Source: Chitinophagaceae bacterium (GTDB taxonomy: Bacteria > Bacteroidota > Bacteroidia > Chitinophagales > Chitinophagaceae). From it: 64,000 bases of DNA. Shown one piece after another: positions 1-9,430 of the stretch. The notes under the pieces are model-generated. The model was given only the letters and a program-made list of their open reading frames with translations, made no database searches and was not told the origin of the DNA. The position numbers and the translations under genes are program-made. The stretch spans positions 1 to 64,000 of the forward strand of contig JAFKGQ010000017.1 in the NCBI GenBank assembly GCA_017307755.1. Reading direction: 5' to 3'. Numbering within the stretch: position 1 is the stretch's first letter; every line of letters starts with the position of its first letter.

Positions 1-2
1 AT

Positions 3-158
3 ATCCAGGTGGCGGCAGGAGCAGGTCAGACCGTGACGGGCGGCGTCCTGACACTCTATACAGCAGGGACCACCCGTACCAGCGCCTCGGATGCGGCGGT
101 GAGCGCCCTGCTGGCCAAGGGATGGACACTTAATCTCAACGGGGTACAACTACACTAA
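3..158 (+). CDS. C-terminal end of an unknown protein (cut by window start)
   Basis: An open frame runs from the first bases of the window to a TAA at 156-158, giving about 51 residues rich in Ala, Thr and Gly and ending in NLNGVQLH. The segment has no recognisable domain and looks like the end of a repeat or surface protein. It lies 30 bases before the Rhs gene on the same strand, so the two may be cotranscribed. The start lies outside the window. Confidence 0.5.
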   Translation: MQVAAGAGQTVTGGVLTLYTAGTTRTSASDAAVSALLAKGWTLNLNGVQLH

Positions 159-188
159 AACACCTTATTCATTTTTCAAGCCTACAGC

Positions 189-3100
189 ATGAAAATAATA
201 TTCTTACAAGGCCTTTTTCTGACAGGAGCGTTGATGACCCTCTATAACAGCCAGGCCCAGGTAACCCCTCCGGCAGCTTACCCTACTACGGTAAAGGTAA
301 ACTATGTAAGGGCCTGGGATGCCAAGGCCCCTGAGCAGGACCCCGCAGCCCTGACGGCCTTGCCGGTGACAGGCGTCACCCAGACCACGCAATACATCGA
401 TGGACTCGGCAGACCCTTACAGACGGTGACCAAACAAATGAGCCCGCTGGGGAAAGACCTGGTGGCGCCGGTGGTCTATGACGCCTTTGGCCGGGAACAG
501 TACAAGTATCTTCCCTTTGTAGCCAATGTTGCGCAGACAGGCGACCAGGTAAGCGATGGTAATTTCAAGCTGGACCCCTTCCAGCAGCAAGCGGCTTTTG
601 CCACAGGTCAATACCCTGGTGATACCTATTACTATGGGAGAACCGATTATGAGGCGTCTCCTTTGAATAGGGTATTGACGAGCTATGCGCCCGGCAATAG
701 CTGGGTAGGCAATGGTCATGGCATGTCGAGCCAGTACCTGATCAATACAGCCAGTGACAGCGTACGGATATGGAATATCGCGGCTACAGCCGGCAGTCTG
801 CCGGCCAGCACCGACGTGTATAGCGCCGGTCAATTATACAAGAATGGGACCACCGATGAACAAGGTCACCAGGTGTATGAATACAAGGACAAGGAAGGGC
901 ATGTCATTTTAAAGAAAGTACAGTTATGGGCTGCCCCTGCGGCGGGACACAGCGGCTGGCTTTGTACGTATTATGTATATGATGACCTGAATAACCTACG
1001 CTTTGTTTTACAGCCCAGGGCCGTGGAAGCCATCAGCAGCAATTGGATCATTACGCCATCCATTTCAAACGAATTGTGTTTCCGCTATGAATACGATGTC
1101 CGCAACCGCATGATCATAAAAAAGGTACCGGGCGCCGAAGAAGTGCGGATGGTGTATGATAGCCGGGACAGGCTGGTAATGACCCAGGATTCGGTGCTGC
1201 GCAGCCAGCAAAAGTGGATGGTCTATTGCTATGATGCGTTGAACAGGCAGGATACGGTGGCCCTGATGAAAGATGTCTCCCGTTACAATGACCATGCCTA
1301 CCATGTAGCGCAGGCCATGACAAAACCCTTCTACCCCATTACGGCCGGGTATCCGACAGAAGTGGTGACCCAATTCTACTACGACTCCTATGATTGGGTG
1401 ACGGCCTTAGGGACCGTGGTTTCAGCCACCATGAACACCCCCTACAATAACAATACGACTTATTTCTTCACCACCTATAATACCGCGCCCAACTACGCCG
1501 TCCGGATGGAACAATATCCCATTGCCACGGGTATGTCGACGGGTTACCGCACAAAGATCATCGATACCAACCAATTCCTGTACTATATCCCCTTCTACGA
1601 TGACCATGGACGGATCGTCGGCACCCAAAGCACCAACTACAGCAAAGGAATGGACCAGGAATGGACACAATATGACTTTTCGGGTAAGCCGCTGCGCAAA
1701 TTGCTGTACCATAAAAAGAATCCCCCCCTGCCCATGGGGCACCTGATCACGACCAAGTATGCCTACGATCCTGCTGGGCGGCTGCTGAGTACGCGCAAGA
1801 TCATGGATGGTCCCGAAGCGCGCATCGACACGATGATGTATGACGAATTGGGGCAGTTGAAGACTAAATACTTCGCGGGCAACCTGGACAGCCTGGTCTA
1901 TGACTACAACATCCGAGGATGGGTGACGGGGATCAACAGAAAATACCTCACTGGTACGGCAAACAATTACTTCGGCATGGAGCTGGGGTATGATAATTCA
2001 TCGTCCGGCATCACCAGCTACAGCACCCCGCAGTTCAACGGCAACATTGCCGGGACCATATGGAAAAGCGCCGGGGATGGGGTAAGTCGCAAGTATGACT
2101 TCTCTTATGACAATGTAAACCGGCTCACGGGAGCGAACTTTACCCAGTACAACGGAACAAGCTTTACCCCCTCATCCGCCATTGATTTTGGGGTGCCAAA
2201 GATCTCCTATGACGCCAATGGGAATATTCTTTCCATGACCCAACGAGGATTTAAGATTGGCGGATCTTCGGCCATCGACTCACTGACCTATGGGTATTTT
2301 CCAAATACCAACCGGCTCCGGTATGTCTATGACCAGGCCAATGACACGGCCTCCAAACTGGGGGATTTCCATTACAGCCAATTGACAAAAGATACGGTAA
2401 ACACCCCGGACTATGCCTACGATCCTGACGGCAGTCTCATCTCCGACAAGAACAAAGGCATCCGGCGCATCCACTATAATTTCCTGAACCTGCCCGACAC
2501 GATCAGCATGACAAAGACGGACGGCAGCTCCAAAGGCAATATCGTATACAGGTACGATGCTCAGGGTACCAAATGGGCCAAGATCGTTACAGACAGCACG
2601 GTAAACCCCGTGAAGGTGACGACCACTATGTACATCAAGGGAGTTGAATATAAGAACGACACGATACAATTTGTGTCGCATGAGGAGGGACGATGCCGTT
2701 ATTTCTGGCAGCATTATGTGGCAGGGGACAGTATCTTCCGGATGCGGTTCGACTATTTTGAAAGGGACCACCTGGGTAATACCCGGGTGATCCTGACCGA
2801 CCAGCGGGATACAGGGGTGTATATGGCGACGATGGAGGCAGCTTATCGGGCAAAGGAAAGGGCATTATTCTATAATATCGATAGCAGCAGCTATGCGGTA
2901 TCTTCCATCCCGGGCTACCCATCCGACGGCACCACCAGCCCCAATGACTCTGTGGCGAGAGTGAATGGCAGCATCCGTCCCATGGGGCCTGCCCTGCTGT
3001 TGAAAGTCATGAGCGGAGACTCCGTAACCCTCGTCAGCAAGTATTTTTACAAATCCTCGGGGTCTTCCTCCGGCAACCAGGACCAGACAACCAATATTAT

Positions 3101-4475
3101 TGCCTCCCTGGCACAGGGCTTGGTTGGCATGACGGGCGGTATGCATGGATCCACGGGTACTTTCACGGGTAGCAACAGCCCCATATTCCAGGGGGTCAAT
3201 GATTTTATCACGGATTATGACGCCACACCACCCTCAAAACCCAAAGCCTATCTGAACTGGATGATCCTGGATAACCAGTTCAAATATGATTCTTCTGTCA
3301 GCGGAGCACTTCCCGTGACAACCCCCGATCTGCTCGGAACCATGTCCAAACAGATCAAGCTCAGAAAGAGCGGTTATCTGTATATTTGGATAAGCAATGA
3401 GACGAAGGGATGGGACGTGTTCTTTGATAACCTGAAGGTGACCCATTATGTAGGACCAATGTTGGAGGAGAATCACTATTATCCGTTCGGACTCTCCATG
3501 GCGGGGATATCGGATAAGGCAATCAAAGGCTGGTATCCGGAGAATAAGTACAGATACAATAAAGGGTCGGAACTGCAGAATAAGGAGTTCTCAGATGGAT
3601 CTGGGTTGGAAATGTACGCGACACCATTAAGGGAGTTAGATCCACAGGTGGGGAGATGGTGGCAACTCGACTCCAAACCCACTATGGCAGAAAGTCCGTA
3701 TGCGGCCATGGGCAATAGTCCTGTCTTGCACAATGACCCTTTAGGAGATTCCACTATACCTGGCGCGGGGTTCTGGCGGAATGCGTGGGAAGGCCTAAAA
3801 GATGGTGGAAAATCTACTTTGGAATTTGTTAAAAGTTTGGGAACAAGTCAAGGCTGGCAAAATTTAGGGTATTCCTTAGATGCTGCGAGCCCTCAACCAA
3901 TAACCGGTGCTGGAACTCTTCTAAAGTGGCAAATGCAGGAAAATATTTCCGATGGCATTAAGAACATTCCCAATATGACCAAGGACGATTGGGGGCATGC
4001 GGTTGGATTTGGGCTTGAAAAAGTTGGCGAAACGGTGGCTCTTACCAAAGGGACTAATCTTGCAGTTCAAGGAGCAGTGCGCGGAATGAATGTCATTAAA
4101 GATGCTGCACTAGGTGCAGCACTTAATTCCGCCGTAGAAGTGGAGGCTGCGGCTCTTGCATCGGTAGGCGTTAAACCATCGGTAGTGATTGGAGGAAGGC
4201 TGCCAAATGGAGCCTTTGCATTTAGAAGTAGCGGACCAATAGCGGGATTGGTCCCTGAATCTTTAGGCAGTGCTGCGGACAAAGTTGGCGGCATAGGTGC
4301 TAGGGTAGGCAATACAACTGTCGGTTGCTGTGGAGAATTTCATGTTGCACAGGATCTTTTGAGGTCGTATCCTAAATTTTCTCCAAGCGATATAAAATGG
4401 ACCCCGGCTATTCGTCCAAGTCGCGGCACAGCCATTCCAATGTGTGAGGCTTGTCAAATAATGTTTGGGAAATAG
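189..4475 (+). CDS. Rhs-family secreted protein with deaminase-like C-terminal toxin
   Basis: 1428-residue Rhs/YD-repeat protein. It has a Sec signal peptide (about residues 1-23, ending NSQAQ), a DUF6443-type N-terminal region (about 45-180: QYIDGLGRPLQ, YDAFGREQYKYLPF), many YD repeats through the middle, and the Rhs-associated core ending around residue 1186 (DPQVGRWWQLD ... SPYAAMGNSP). The last about 240 residues are a different, variable tip. The tip ends with C1381-G-E1383 and C1419-E-A-C1422, the zinc-binding CxE and CxxC pair of the deaminase superfamily, so a nucleic-acid or nucleotide deaminase toxin is inferred. Rhs shells usually encapsulate the tip and release it by self-cleavage. 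The following gene is the probable immunity partner. The tip is visibly more AT-rich than the shell, as expected for a swapped cassette. The exact deaminase family (YwqJ-like or another) is not certain. Confidence 0.88.
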   Translation: MKIIFLQGLFLTGALMTLYNSQAQVTPPAAYPTTVKVNYVRAWDAKAPEQDPAALTALPVTGVTQTTQYIDGLGRPLQTVTKQMSPLGKDLVAPVVYDAFGREQYKYLPFVANVAQTGDQVSDGNFKLDPFQQQAAFATGQYPGDTYYYGRTDYEASPLNRVLTSYAPGNSWVGNGHGMSSQYLINTASDSVRIWNIAATAGSLPASTDVYSAGQLYKNGTTDEQGHQVYEYKDKEGHVILKKVQLWAAPAAGHSGWLCTYYVYDDLNNLRFVLQPRAVEAISSNWIITPSISNELCFRYEYDVRNRMIIKKVPGAEEVRMVYDSRDRLVMTQDSVLRSQQKWMVYCYDALNRQDTVALMKDVSRYNDHAYHVAQAMTKPFYPITAGYPTEVVTQFYYDSYDWVTALGTVVSATMNTPYNNNTTYFFTTYNTAPNYAVRMEQYPIATGMSTGYRTKIIDTNQFLYYIPFYDDHGRIVGTQSTNYSKGMDQEWTQYDFSGKPLRKLLYHKKNPPLPMGHLITTKYAYDPAGRLLSTRKIMDGPEARIDTMMYDELGQLKTKYFAGNLDSLVYDYNIRGWVTGINRKYLTGTANNYFGMELGYDNSSSGITSYSTPQFNGNIAGTIWKSAGDGVSRKYDFSYDNVNRLTGANFTQYNGTSFTPSSAIDFGVPKISYDANGNILSMTQRGFKIGGSSAIDSLTYGYFPNTNRLRYVYDQANDTASKLGDFHYSQLTKDTVNTPDYAYDPDGSLISDKNKGIRRIHYNFLNLPDTISMTKTDGSSKGNIVYRYDAQGTKWAKIVTDSTVNPVKVTTTMYIKGVEYKNDTIQFVSHEEGRCRYFWQHYVAGDSIFRMRFDYFERDHLGNTRVILTDQRDTGVYMATMEAAYRAKERALFYNIDSSSYAVSSIPGYPSDGTTSPNDSVARVNGSIRPMGPALLLKVMSGDSVTLVSKYFYKSSGSSSGNQDQTTNIIASLAQGLVGMTGGMHGSTGTFTGSNSPIFQGVNDFITDYDATPPSKPKAYLNWMILDNQFKYDSSVSGALPVTTPDLLGTMSKQIKLRKSGYLYIWISNETKGWDVFFDNLKVTHYVGPMLEENHYYPFGLSMAGISDKAIKGWYPENKYRYNKGSELQNKEFSDGSGLEMYATPLRELDPQVGRWWQLDSKPTMAESPYAAMGNSPVLHNDPLGDSTIPGAGFWRNAWEGLKDGGKSTLEFVKSLGTSQGWQNLGYSLDAASPQPITGAGTLLKWQMQENISDGIKNIPNMTKDDWGHAVGFGLEKVGETVALTKGTNLAVQGAVRGMNVIKDAALGAALNSAVEVEAAALASVGVKPSVVIGGRLPNGAFAFRSSGPIAGLVPESLGSAADKVGGIGARVGNTTVGCCGEFHVAQDLLRSYPKFSPSDIKWTPAIRPSRGTAIPMCEACQIMFGK

Positions 4476-4510
4476 TAATTTAATGACAAAATTAAAGTGG
4501 CGTAAATATC

Positions 4511-4984
4511 ATGGAGTCAAATTTAAACCATGAGGATTGGGTTGCAATCCTTAATCAGGCCTACCCCATTGAATTTGGATGGATCGGAGTAGATAGCTCT
4601 AATCAGGTTGGTTATTTTTCAACTTTTAATCAGGCATATACTCCAAAGAAAGCTGTATCGTCCTTTGAAATGTATCTGGAGTTAGCCGAACTTATAAACA
4701 ACCTTCCTGAAATATCATCCTCTCAACTGTACTCTAAAGAGAAAGGATGGTTTCATAATTGGCATTTCCATTCGCGGAGAGGCCTTTTTGGTTATGACTA
4801 TGAGGACGCTCATCGAAAACAGCATGAGCAATTAAATAGATATGATTTAATAACTGTTCCGGACACTTCAATTGATTTCAATTTAATTTCGGGAATAGAA
4901 CGGTATAAGCCGATTATCCCCCATTTTGATCTGGTTTTTAGTGGTAATATTCCTTTCGAGGATTTAATGAAAACTGAACGCTAA
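4511..4984 (+). CDS. Probable immunity protein for the Rhs deaminase tip
   Basis: 157-residue soluble, acidic protein with no signal peptide, starting 35 bases after the Rhs stop. It has aromatic-rich segments (KGWFHNWHFHSRRG, GYDYEDAHRKQHEQ) and no family I can name. Position directly behind a polymorphic toxin tip, cytoplasmic character, small size and low GC all fit an immunity protein; the function is inferred from context only. Confidence 0.55.
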   Translation: MESNLNHEDWVAILNQAYPIEFGWIGVDSSNQVGYFSTFNQAYTPKKAVSSFEMYLELAELINNLPEISSSQLYSKEKGWFHNWHFHSRRGLFGYDYEDAHRKQHEQLNRYDLITVPDTSIDFNLISGIERYKPIIPHFDLVFSGNIPFEDLMKTER

Positions 4985-5216
4985 AAGGCAAAGTGATATT
5001 TATCCGGCCGATACACCATCAATTGCGGCTCCAATGGCTAACGAACAGGTGGCGAATTCTCTAGCTCTGGCTAGGCTATCTAATGATCAAAAAACAACTT
5101 TGAGGCCTTCTTCCATTACTGATAGAATTGAAGTGTAGTACAATTACTTATCAACAGTTCTTTGAATCCCAAAAACACATGTTGGCAAAAAGTCTGGACA
5201 GGTTAAAAAGGGTATG

Positions 5217-5935
5217 GTAGTTACTATCCGTTTAGGACTCTCCTTGGCAGGCATATCCGATAAAGCGCTGAAAGGCTGGTATCCGGAGAATAGATCCACA
5301 AATCGCACGATGGGGTGTCATTGACCCACTTGCAAATATAAAAGATCAGGAAGCCCTTAGACGTATACTTAAATCAACTCATGACCATGTCGCATCTTTA
5401 AAGAAAGGTAAAGAACTAACTGCCTTGTTAAACCTGAGTGGATTTAGCTCGCAGAAGGCGCTTACTAGATTTTTAACGGAAAAAAAAGGAGGCCCAACAT
5501 TAACAGTAGACCGATTGGCATACGGTAATGAAGGAAAAGGTCTGGATGATGAAAAAGGTGGCACAGGTAGTCTTGGTCAAATGAAGGTAAAAAAAGATAA
5601 CAGTTCCATTATTTTGGATCGAGGGATAGTCGATGCAGTGCGAAATGGCATTGAATCTGAAAAAACAGGCTCGTCGGTAGGGGCATTTTCAGGCGCAAAT
5701 GGATTTGAATCGCCCAATATTTCAACTACGATGGCTGCCACTCTTGGATTTGCAGGAAGAATACTGGAACATGAAACTGTGCATTTCAATTTGGGCAGTG
5801 GCCAGGGAATACACAAATATTCAATATAACGTTACTAATGATAGAGCTACGATGGGGCCAGGTCCTGCAATGGATGCAGTAAATAGTCAGCTACAAAGTC
5901 GGGCACAATTATATCATTTACAAAAGAAAAACTAA
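5217..5935 (+). pseudogene. Displaced Rhs core fragment with orphan HExxH-type toxin tip (frameshifted)
   Basis: Bases 5221-5292 repeat, with an extra base, the Rhs core segment YYPFGLS.AGISDKA.KGWYPEN seen intact near 3475-3545. At 5293 the frame changes and continues as DPQIARWGVIDPLA, the next conserved core block, with the intervening core residues deleted. The same frame runs on without a stop to 5829 and carries LEHETVHFN, an HExxH zincin signature (HETVH), so the tip was probably a metallopeptidase toxin. The frame stops at 5829, while the neighbouring +1 frame continues coherently (NVTNDRATMGPGPAMDAVN) to a stop at 5935, which suggests a second frameshift near 5800. It reads as a dead, recombined former tip of the upstream Rhs gene. 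Confidence 0.65.
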
Positions 5936-5952
5936 TTGCTAATTTTAATTAT

Positions 5953-6939
5953 ATGACGAGGCTTTTTTTTACATTGCTAATGGTTGTTTGTTATGAAATT
6001 GGTATGTCTCAAACAGCATTTAGCGAACAGAATTTTAAATATTTGGATTCCTTGGAGAATACGGTGAAGACTTATTTATGTAGCGGTCAATTAATTTATC
6101 CAGAGAAATATGACCCAAATGCCATAAAAGAGGACTTTTTATTGGTGCAGTCAATGAATCAATTATTTGATACTAACACCAGGGTTTTACAATTTGATAA
6201 TACCCTAAAAAGAATTAAAAAGGCAAGAGTCACTAAGAGCGAAACCTTGAATGGTCTAATTAAGGTAAATAAGATTGTTATCAACGGAAATTATTTACAA
6301 ATTAAATTAACACTTGAATGTATTGATGATGTATTCTTTAGAAAAAAAATGACACTAACTACATTCACTAATGGAAGATGTGGTGTAGCTGCTCAACGGG
6401 TATTGGATTTCAACCTTTTAAAGGGTAGATTTATAAAGAGTCTTAATTTTGAGGTAAGGGCAAGTGACCGCGAGTATTTATTTACAGATGTTCTTTTGGA
6501 AAACAAAATAAAGGTTGCGGCAGAAAAGCATAAGGGTTTTATATTCATTGCTTCTACTGATAGTACTAAATATCTTTATAACAGAGTATTGCGCAATCAG
6601 TTTAATAGCGATAGCTCCTGCTGTTACAGCTATTCAACAGCTAATTCCTATTTTATTATGCTTATTAAGTCTGGCAACTTTTCCTTGATCAAGGATCTGC
6701 TTTACTCGCCAAATTATTTTTATTCTATTAATGCAATGGAGGCGCTTTTATATCTATCTAGTATAAATAAAATATTGATCCCCGATGTGATGAGTAAGAA
6801 GATGGATTCCTTGAAAGCAGGAAGGTTCGAAATTATGATCCAAAGATCACCAGACGTAATCACAAGTGTTAACGGCTATATGGAATTAAACACAACTAAA
6901 GAATCAGTCATAAAGAAATATTATAACTCAATCCTATAG
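5953..6939 (+). CDS. Unknown exported protein, possible immunity factor of the displaced tip
   Basis: 328-residue protein, AT-rich, with a hydrophobic signal-like N-terminus (LFFTLLMVVCYEIGMSQ) suggesting export. The body is Lys/Asn/Ser-rich, mixed alpha/beta, with no recognised domain; a CCYSYS cluster occurs near residue 224. It lies 17 bases after the displaced HExxH tip and before another Rhs core remnant, so by position it could be the immunity partner of that tip. A periplasmic location would suit a metallopeptidase acting outside the cytoplasm, but this is only inference. Confidence 0.5.
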   Translation: MTRLFFTLLMVVCYEIGMSQTAFSEQNFKYLDSLENTVKTYLCSGQLIYPEKYDPNAIKEDFLLVQSMNQLFDTNTRVLQFDNTLKRIKKARVTKSETLNGLIKVNKIVINGNYLQIKLTLECIDDVFFRKKMTLTTFTNGRCGVAAQRVLDFNLLKGRFIKSLNFEVRASDREYLFTDVLLENKIKVAAEKHKGFIFIASTDSTKYLYNRVLRNQFNSDSSCCYSYSTANSYFIMLIKSGNFSLIKDLLYSPNYFYSINAMEALLYLSSINKILIPDVMSKKMDSLKAGRFEIMIQRSPDVITSVNGYMELNTTKESVIKKYYNSIL

Positions 6940-6961
6940 AGTTTCGGCCATCTCTCTAAAA

Positions 6962-7024
6962 GAGACACATTATTACCCGTTTGGACTTCCATTGACCTTG
7001 TCCCAGTTTCCGGGAGGAGGTTAG
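6962..7024 (+). pseudogene. Second Rhs core remnant (HYYPFGL)
   Basis: The frame starting at 6962 reads ETHYYPFGLPLT and stops at 7022-7024. It matches the ENHYYPFGLSMAG block of the intact Rhs core, so it is the scar of another recombined tip cassette. It is short, but lies exactly where a cassette boundary is expected. Confidence 0.5.
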
Positions 7025-7028
7025 GACT

Positions 7029-7406
7029 ATGAACGACTCGTTGGGAAAGATCTCTATTATCGTTGGAGTGAGAGATTCTGCAAGTCCGGGAGAAAGCCTG
7101 ATTGTATTTGGCCGGTATGCCGACAACGAATTGCGAAAAAAGGGTTATTCGCTTAAAAGCAACAGACAGGAGATCAGTAAAGCCGGCACAAACTATCTTT
7201 TCACGGAATACTTCATGAAGGACTCGGCTAATAAGGATGTAAAACTATATAATCTTTTTGGACATACCCCATCCAGTCATCACTTCGTCGAATTCGGTCT
7301 TTTTCATGACGGCCCCAGAGATGACCTGGCAAAGATCATTTTTAACCTTATAGTAACAAGCGTGTACATAGAAAATGAGAGGTTTTTTAACCCATACCTA
7401 AACTAA
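7029..7406 (+). CDS. Unknown small protein behind an Rhs core scar
   Basis: 125-residue soluble protein with no signal peptide. The ATG at 7029 is preceded by GGAGGAGG at 7014-7021, a strong ribosome binding site for this phylum, so the start is credible. The sequence looks like one compact alpha/beta domain (FVEFGLFHDGPRDDLAKIIFNLIV). Its position at the end of the Rhs tip array suggests an orphan immunity gene. No family is recognised, and it could also be the C-terminal part of a longer gene lost by recombination. Confidence 0.5.
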   Translation: MNDSLGKISIIVGVRDSASPGESLIVFGRYADNELRKKGYSLKSNRQEISKAGTNYLFTEYFMKDSANKDVKLYNLFGHTPSSHHFVEFGLFHDGPRDDLAKIIFNLIVTSVYIENERFFNPYLN

Positions 7407-7420
7407 CCTCTTTACCTCTC

Positions 7421-7500
7421 AATAGAGTAGGAAGCTCAGGATTAGTTCCTGCGCTGTCCCCTCTAACCATCGTACGTACGGGTCCGTATACGGCGGCACA
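7421..7500 (-). ncRNA. Group II intron 3' RNA remnant (domains V-VI)
   Basis: Read on the - strand, the bases after the RT stop give GCCGCCGTATACGGACCCG followed by TACGTACGATGG, which resembles group II domain V plus its paired strand. A domain VI-like hairpin containing CTAAT follows, then the terminal CCTACTCTATT. One expected base pair of domain V is broken, which fits a decayed copy. I recognise the pattern from bacterial intron 3' ends; a covariance search would settle it. Confidence 0.6.
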
Positions 7501-7716
7501 TCAGAATAATGCAGTTGGAAGGGTACTTATTTCTTTCAGAGATAGGCACCTTTTTTTTCTTAAGAAGCCACTTGGTAGTGCCCTCTGCAGGACAGAACTT
7601 TGACTGACTCGCCAGTAGCCTTTACACGTGTTGCCCCATTGATATGCCAGCCCTTCGGGCGTCCCAGCCGGTCCAACATATTGATTCGGGTACTCGGCAG
7701 TTTCCATTGTTTCCAT
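7501..7716 (-). pseudogene. C-terminal remnant of a group II intron reverse transcriptase/maturase
   Basis: A 71-residue frame on the - strand contains GLAYQWGNTCKGYWRVSQSS and then LPSGFLRKKRCLSLKEI. It closely resembles the C-terminal tail of group II intron reverse transcriptases, typically (A/Y)QWxNTRKGYWRxxxSPxL. The RT fingers, palm and YADD active site are missing; upstream the sequence abuts the AraC gene after a few bases. With the intron RNA remnant that follows, this is a 5'-truncated, inactive element. Confidence 0.7.
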
Positions 7717-7721
7717 TTGAG

Positions 7722-8525
7722 TTAGCCAACGACCTCACCACCCTCGGCCAACGCCGTTGGCGTCCGACCAAATTGTCTTTTAAAAGCAAATGAAAAGTGC
7801 GACAACGTTTCAAATCCCAAGTCCAGGAAAATTTCGGAAGGTTTTTGTTTCTTCTTGTCTATTAAGAAATAGGCTTCATACAGACGTTTCTGTACGAGCC
7901 ATCTGCTGGGGGTTTGATGGAATATTGTATGAAAATCCCTCTTAAACGCCGATAAACTGCGTCCGGTAAGGAAGGCGAACCGTTCGACGCTAACATTGAA
8001 CCGGTAATTCAAATTCATAAATGCCTCCAGGTCGATTTTTTCGGGGATGCCATAATCAAAAAACACACCGGCTAAATCAGGTTGCACATGCAATAGTATC
8101 AACAGCAGTTCTTCTCGTTTTACATCAAAAAATTCATGGTCTATCTGGCCATGTTCATTATAGTAAGGCTTTAAGGAATTAATAAAAGCCGGTATAAGGG
8201 ATCTATTTCCCAGCCTGATGAAGCTCTCGTCGGATTGAAACCTCACCGGCTGTAATCGATATTTTTCCTGAAATACTTTTAAAAAAGTTTCGTCAAAAAC
8301 AAAGATCACTTTTTCGATCGCACCGTTAAACTTGAGATCGCTCTGCTTGCTCAGCCGGTTCTTTCGGACTACACCGTAATGGCCGGATTTAAGTGTGTAG
8401 GTCTTATTGCCGTAATAACCGCTCATGATTCCTTTTTCCAGGTAGAAGAAAAGATGCTCGGAAATAAACTGCTCCTGCGCGATAGGCGGCCCGACCAGCC
8501 GGGTTTGGTTAACAGACACTTTCAT
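7722..8525 (-). CDS. AraC-family transcriptional regulator
   Basis: 267 residues. The N-terminal half (about 1-165) resembles the beta-rich ligand or oligomerisation region of AraC proteins without a named effector. The C-terminal about 90 residues form the two helix-turn-helix units (VERFAFLTGRSLSAFKRDF, then PSEIFLDLGFETLSHFSFAFKRQFGRTPT). It starts 14 bases after the SDR gene on the same strand, so the two are likely cotranscribed, and the regulator probably controls that oxidoreductase or its own operon. Confidence 0.88.
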   Translation of the reverse strand: MKVSVNQTRLVGPPIAQEQFISEHLFFYLEKGIMSGYYGNKTYTLKSGHYGVVRKNRLSKQSDLKFNGAIEKVIFVFDETFLKVFQEKYRLQPVRFQSDESFIRLGNRSLIPAFINSLKPYYNEHGQIDHEFFDVKREELLLILLHVQPDLAGVFFDYGIPEKIDLEAFMNLNYRFNVSVERFAFLTGRSLSAFKRDFHTIFHQTPSRWLVQKRLYEAYFLIDKKKQKPSEIFLDLGFETLSHFSFAFKRQFGRTPTALAEGGEVVG

Positions 8526-8539
8526 GCTTACCCTCGAAG

Positions 8540-9430
8540 TTACACATACTTTGACAAAAAAGCCCTCGTTTCGGTCACCACCTGACCCTGGAACTGAGGA
8601 TCAAGCACAAGCACCGAACCTTGCATAGGCTGTCCTTTTTCGTCATAATAAATACCCGTTTTACCGGAAGTATCCGTTAACACTTTTGCAATAACTTTTG
8701 CCGACTTTTTTGGTGTGCTGCTGTACCTGGAGAAAGGTGGGATCATCGCCATTAAGTTCCCGAACAGGAAGCCCACCACAGGATTTATACCGCCGAGCCT
8801 GGTTCCCCGCGTTATTCCTGGCTCTACCGCATTATAGCAGAGTCTTGGGTTCTCTCGGGCAAAAAACAGGGCGGAAGCAAGAATACATTGCTTTGACGTC
8901 GCATAAGCGTCGACGCCCGCCATTTTGGAACCGTCTTCCTTCCATTCGCCACGGGCACTTGCCTCCGCGGAAATGTAACGACCGCCTTTCATTCCCATGA
9001 CTTTGGCGGGTTTGCGTTCAGGATCTTCGATAGCGGAAGCGATAAACACTACGTTTGCCCCGTCAGGAAGATGTGGTTCGAGTAACTCGGTCAGCGCGAA
9101 AGCGCCCAGGTGATTGGTGACAAAGGTCATATCCCAGCCTTGTGCATTTTTGCTTGCTTTCGATGGCATAATTCCCGCATTGTTCAGCAGCCCCGCAATA
9201 GGAAGTCGAAGTCTCACAATTTCCTCTGCGGCATGCTTTACGCTTTTGATATCTGAAATGTCGCATACCACAGATATTGCCTTATGCCCTGCGGTTTCAA
9301 TAGTCTTTTGTACCCCATTTAGCTTATCCCTATTTCTCCCGACAAGGATCACCATACCGTGCTTTGCCAGTTCGAGGGCCGTAGCATAGCCTATGCCTGA
9401 GGTTGGTCCTGTGATGATATAATTCTTCAT
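8540..9430 (-). CDS. SDR-family NAD(P)-dependent oxidoreductase
   Basis: 296-residue short-chain dehydrogenase/reductase. The Rossmann nucleotide motif TGPTSGIG is at 7-14, NNAG at 83-86, the catalytic Ser near 132 and the YATSK catalytic Tyr/Lys pair at 176-180. The region after the active site is longer than in classical SDRs, giving a retinol-dehydrogenase/protochlorophyllide-reductase-like overall look. The substrate is unknown. It leads a two-gene unit with the AraC regulator. The 221 bases upstream hold the terminator of the eCIS operon and presumably this gene's promoter. Confidence 0.88.
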   Translation of the reverse strand: MKNYIITGPTSGIGYATALELAKHGMVILVGRNRDKLNGVQKTIETAGHKAISVVCDISDIKSVKHAAEEIVRLRLPIAGLLNNAGIMPSKASKNAQGWDMTFVTNHLGAFALTELLEPHLPDGANVVFIASAIEDPERKPAKVMGMKGGRYISAEASARGEWKEDGSKMAGVDAYATSKQCILASALFFARENPRLCYNAVEPGITRGTRLGGINPVVGFLFGNLMAMIPPFSRYSSTPKKSAKVIAKVLTDTSGKTGIYYDEKGQPMQGSVLVLDPQFQGQVVTETRAFLSKYV

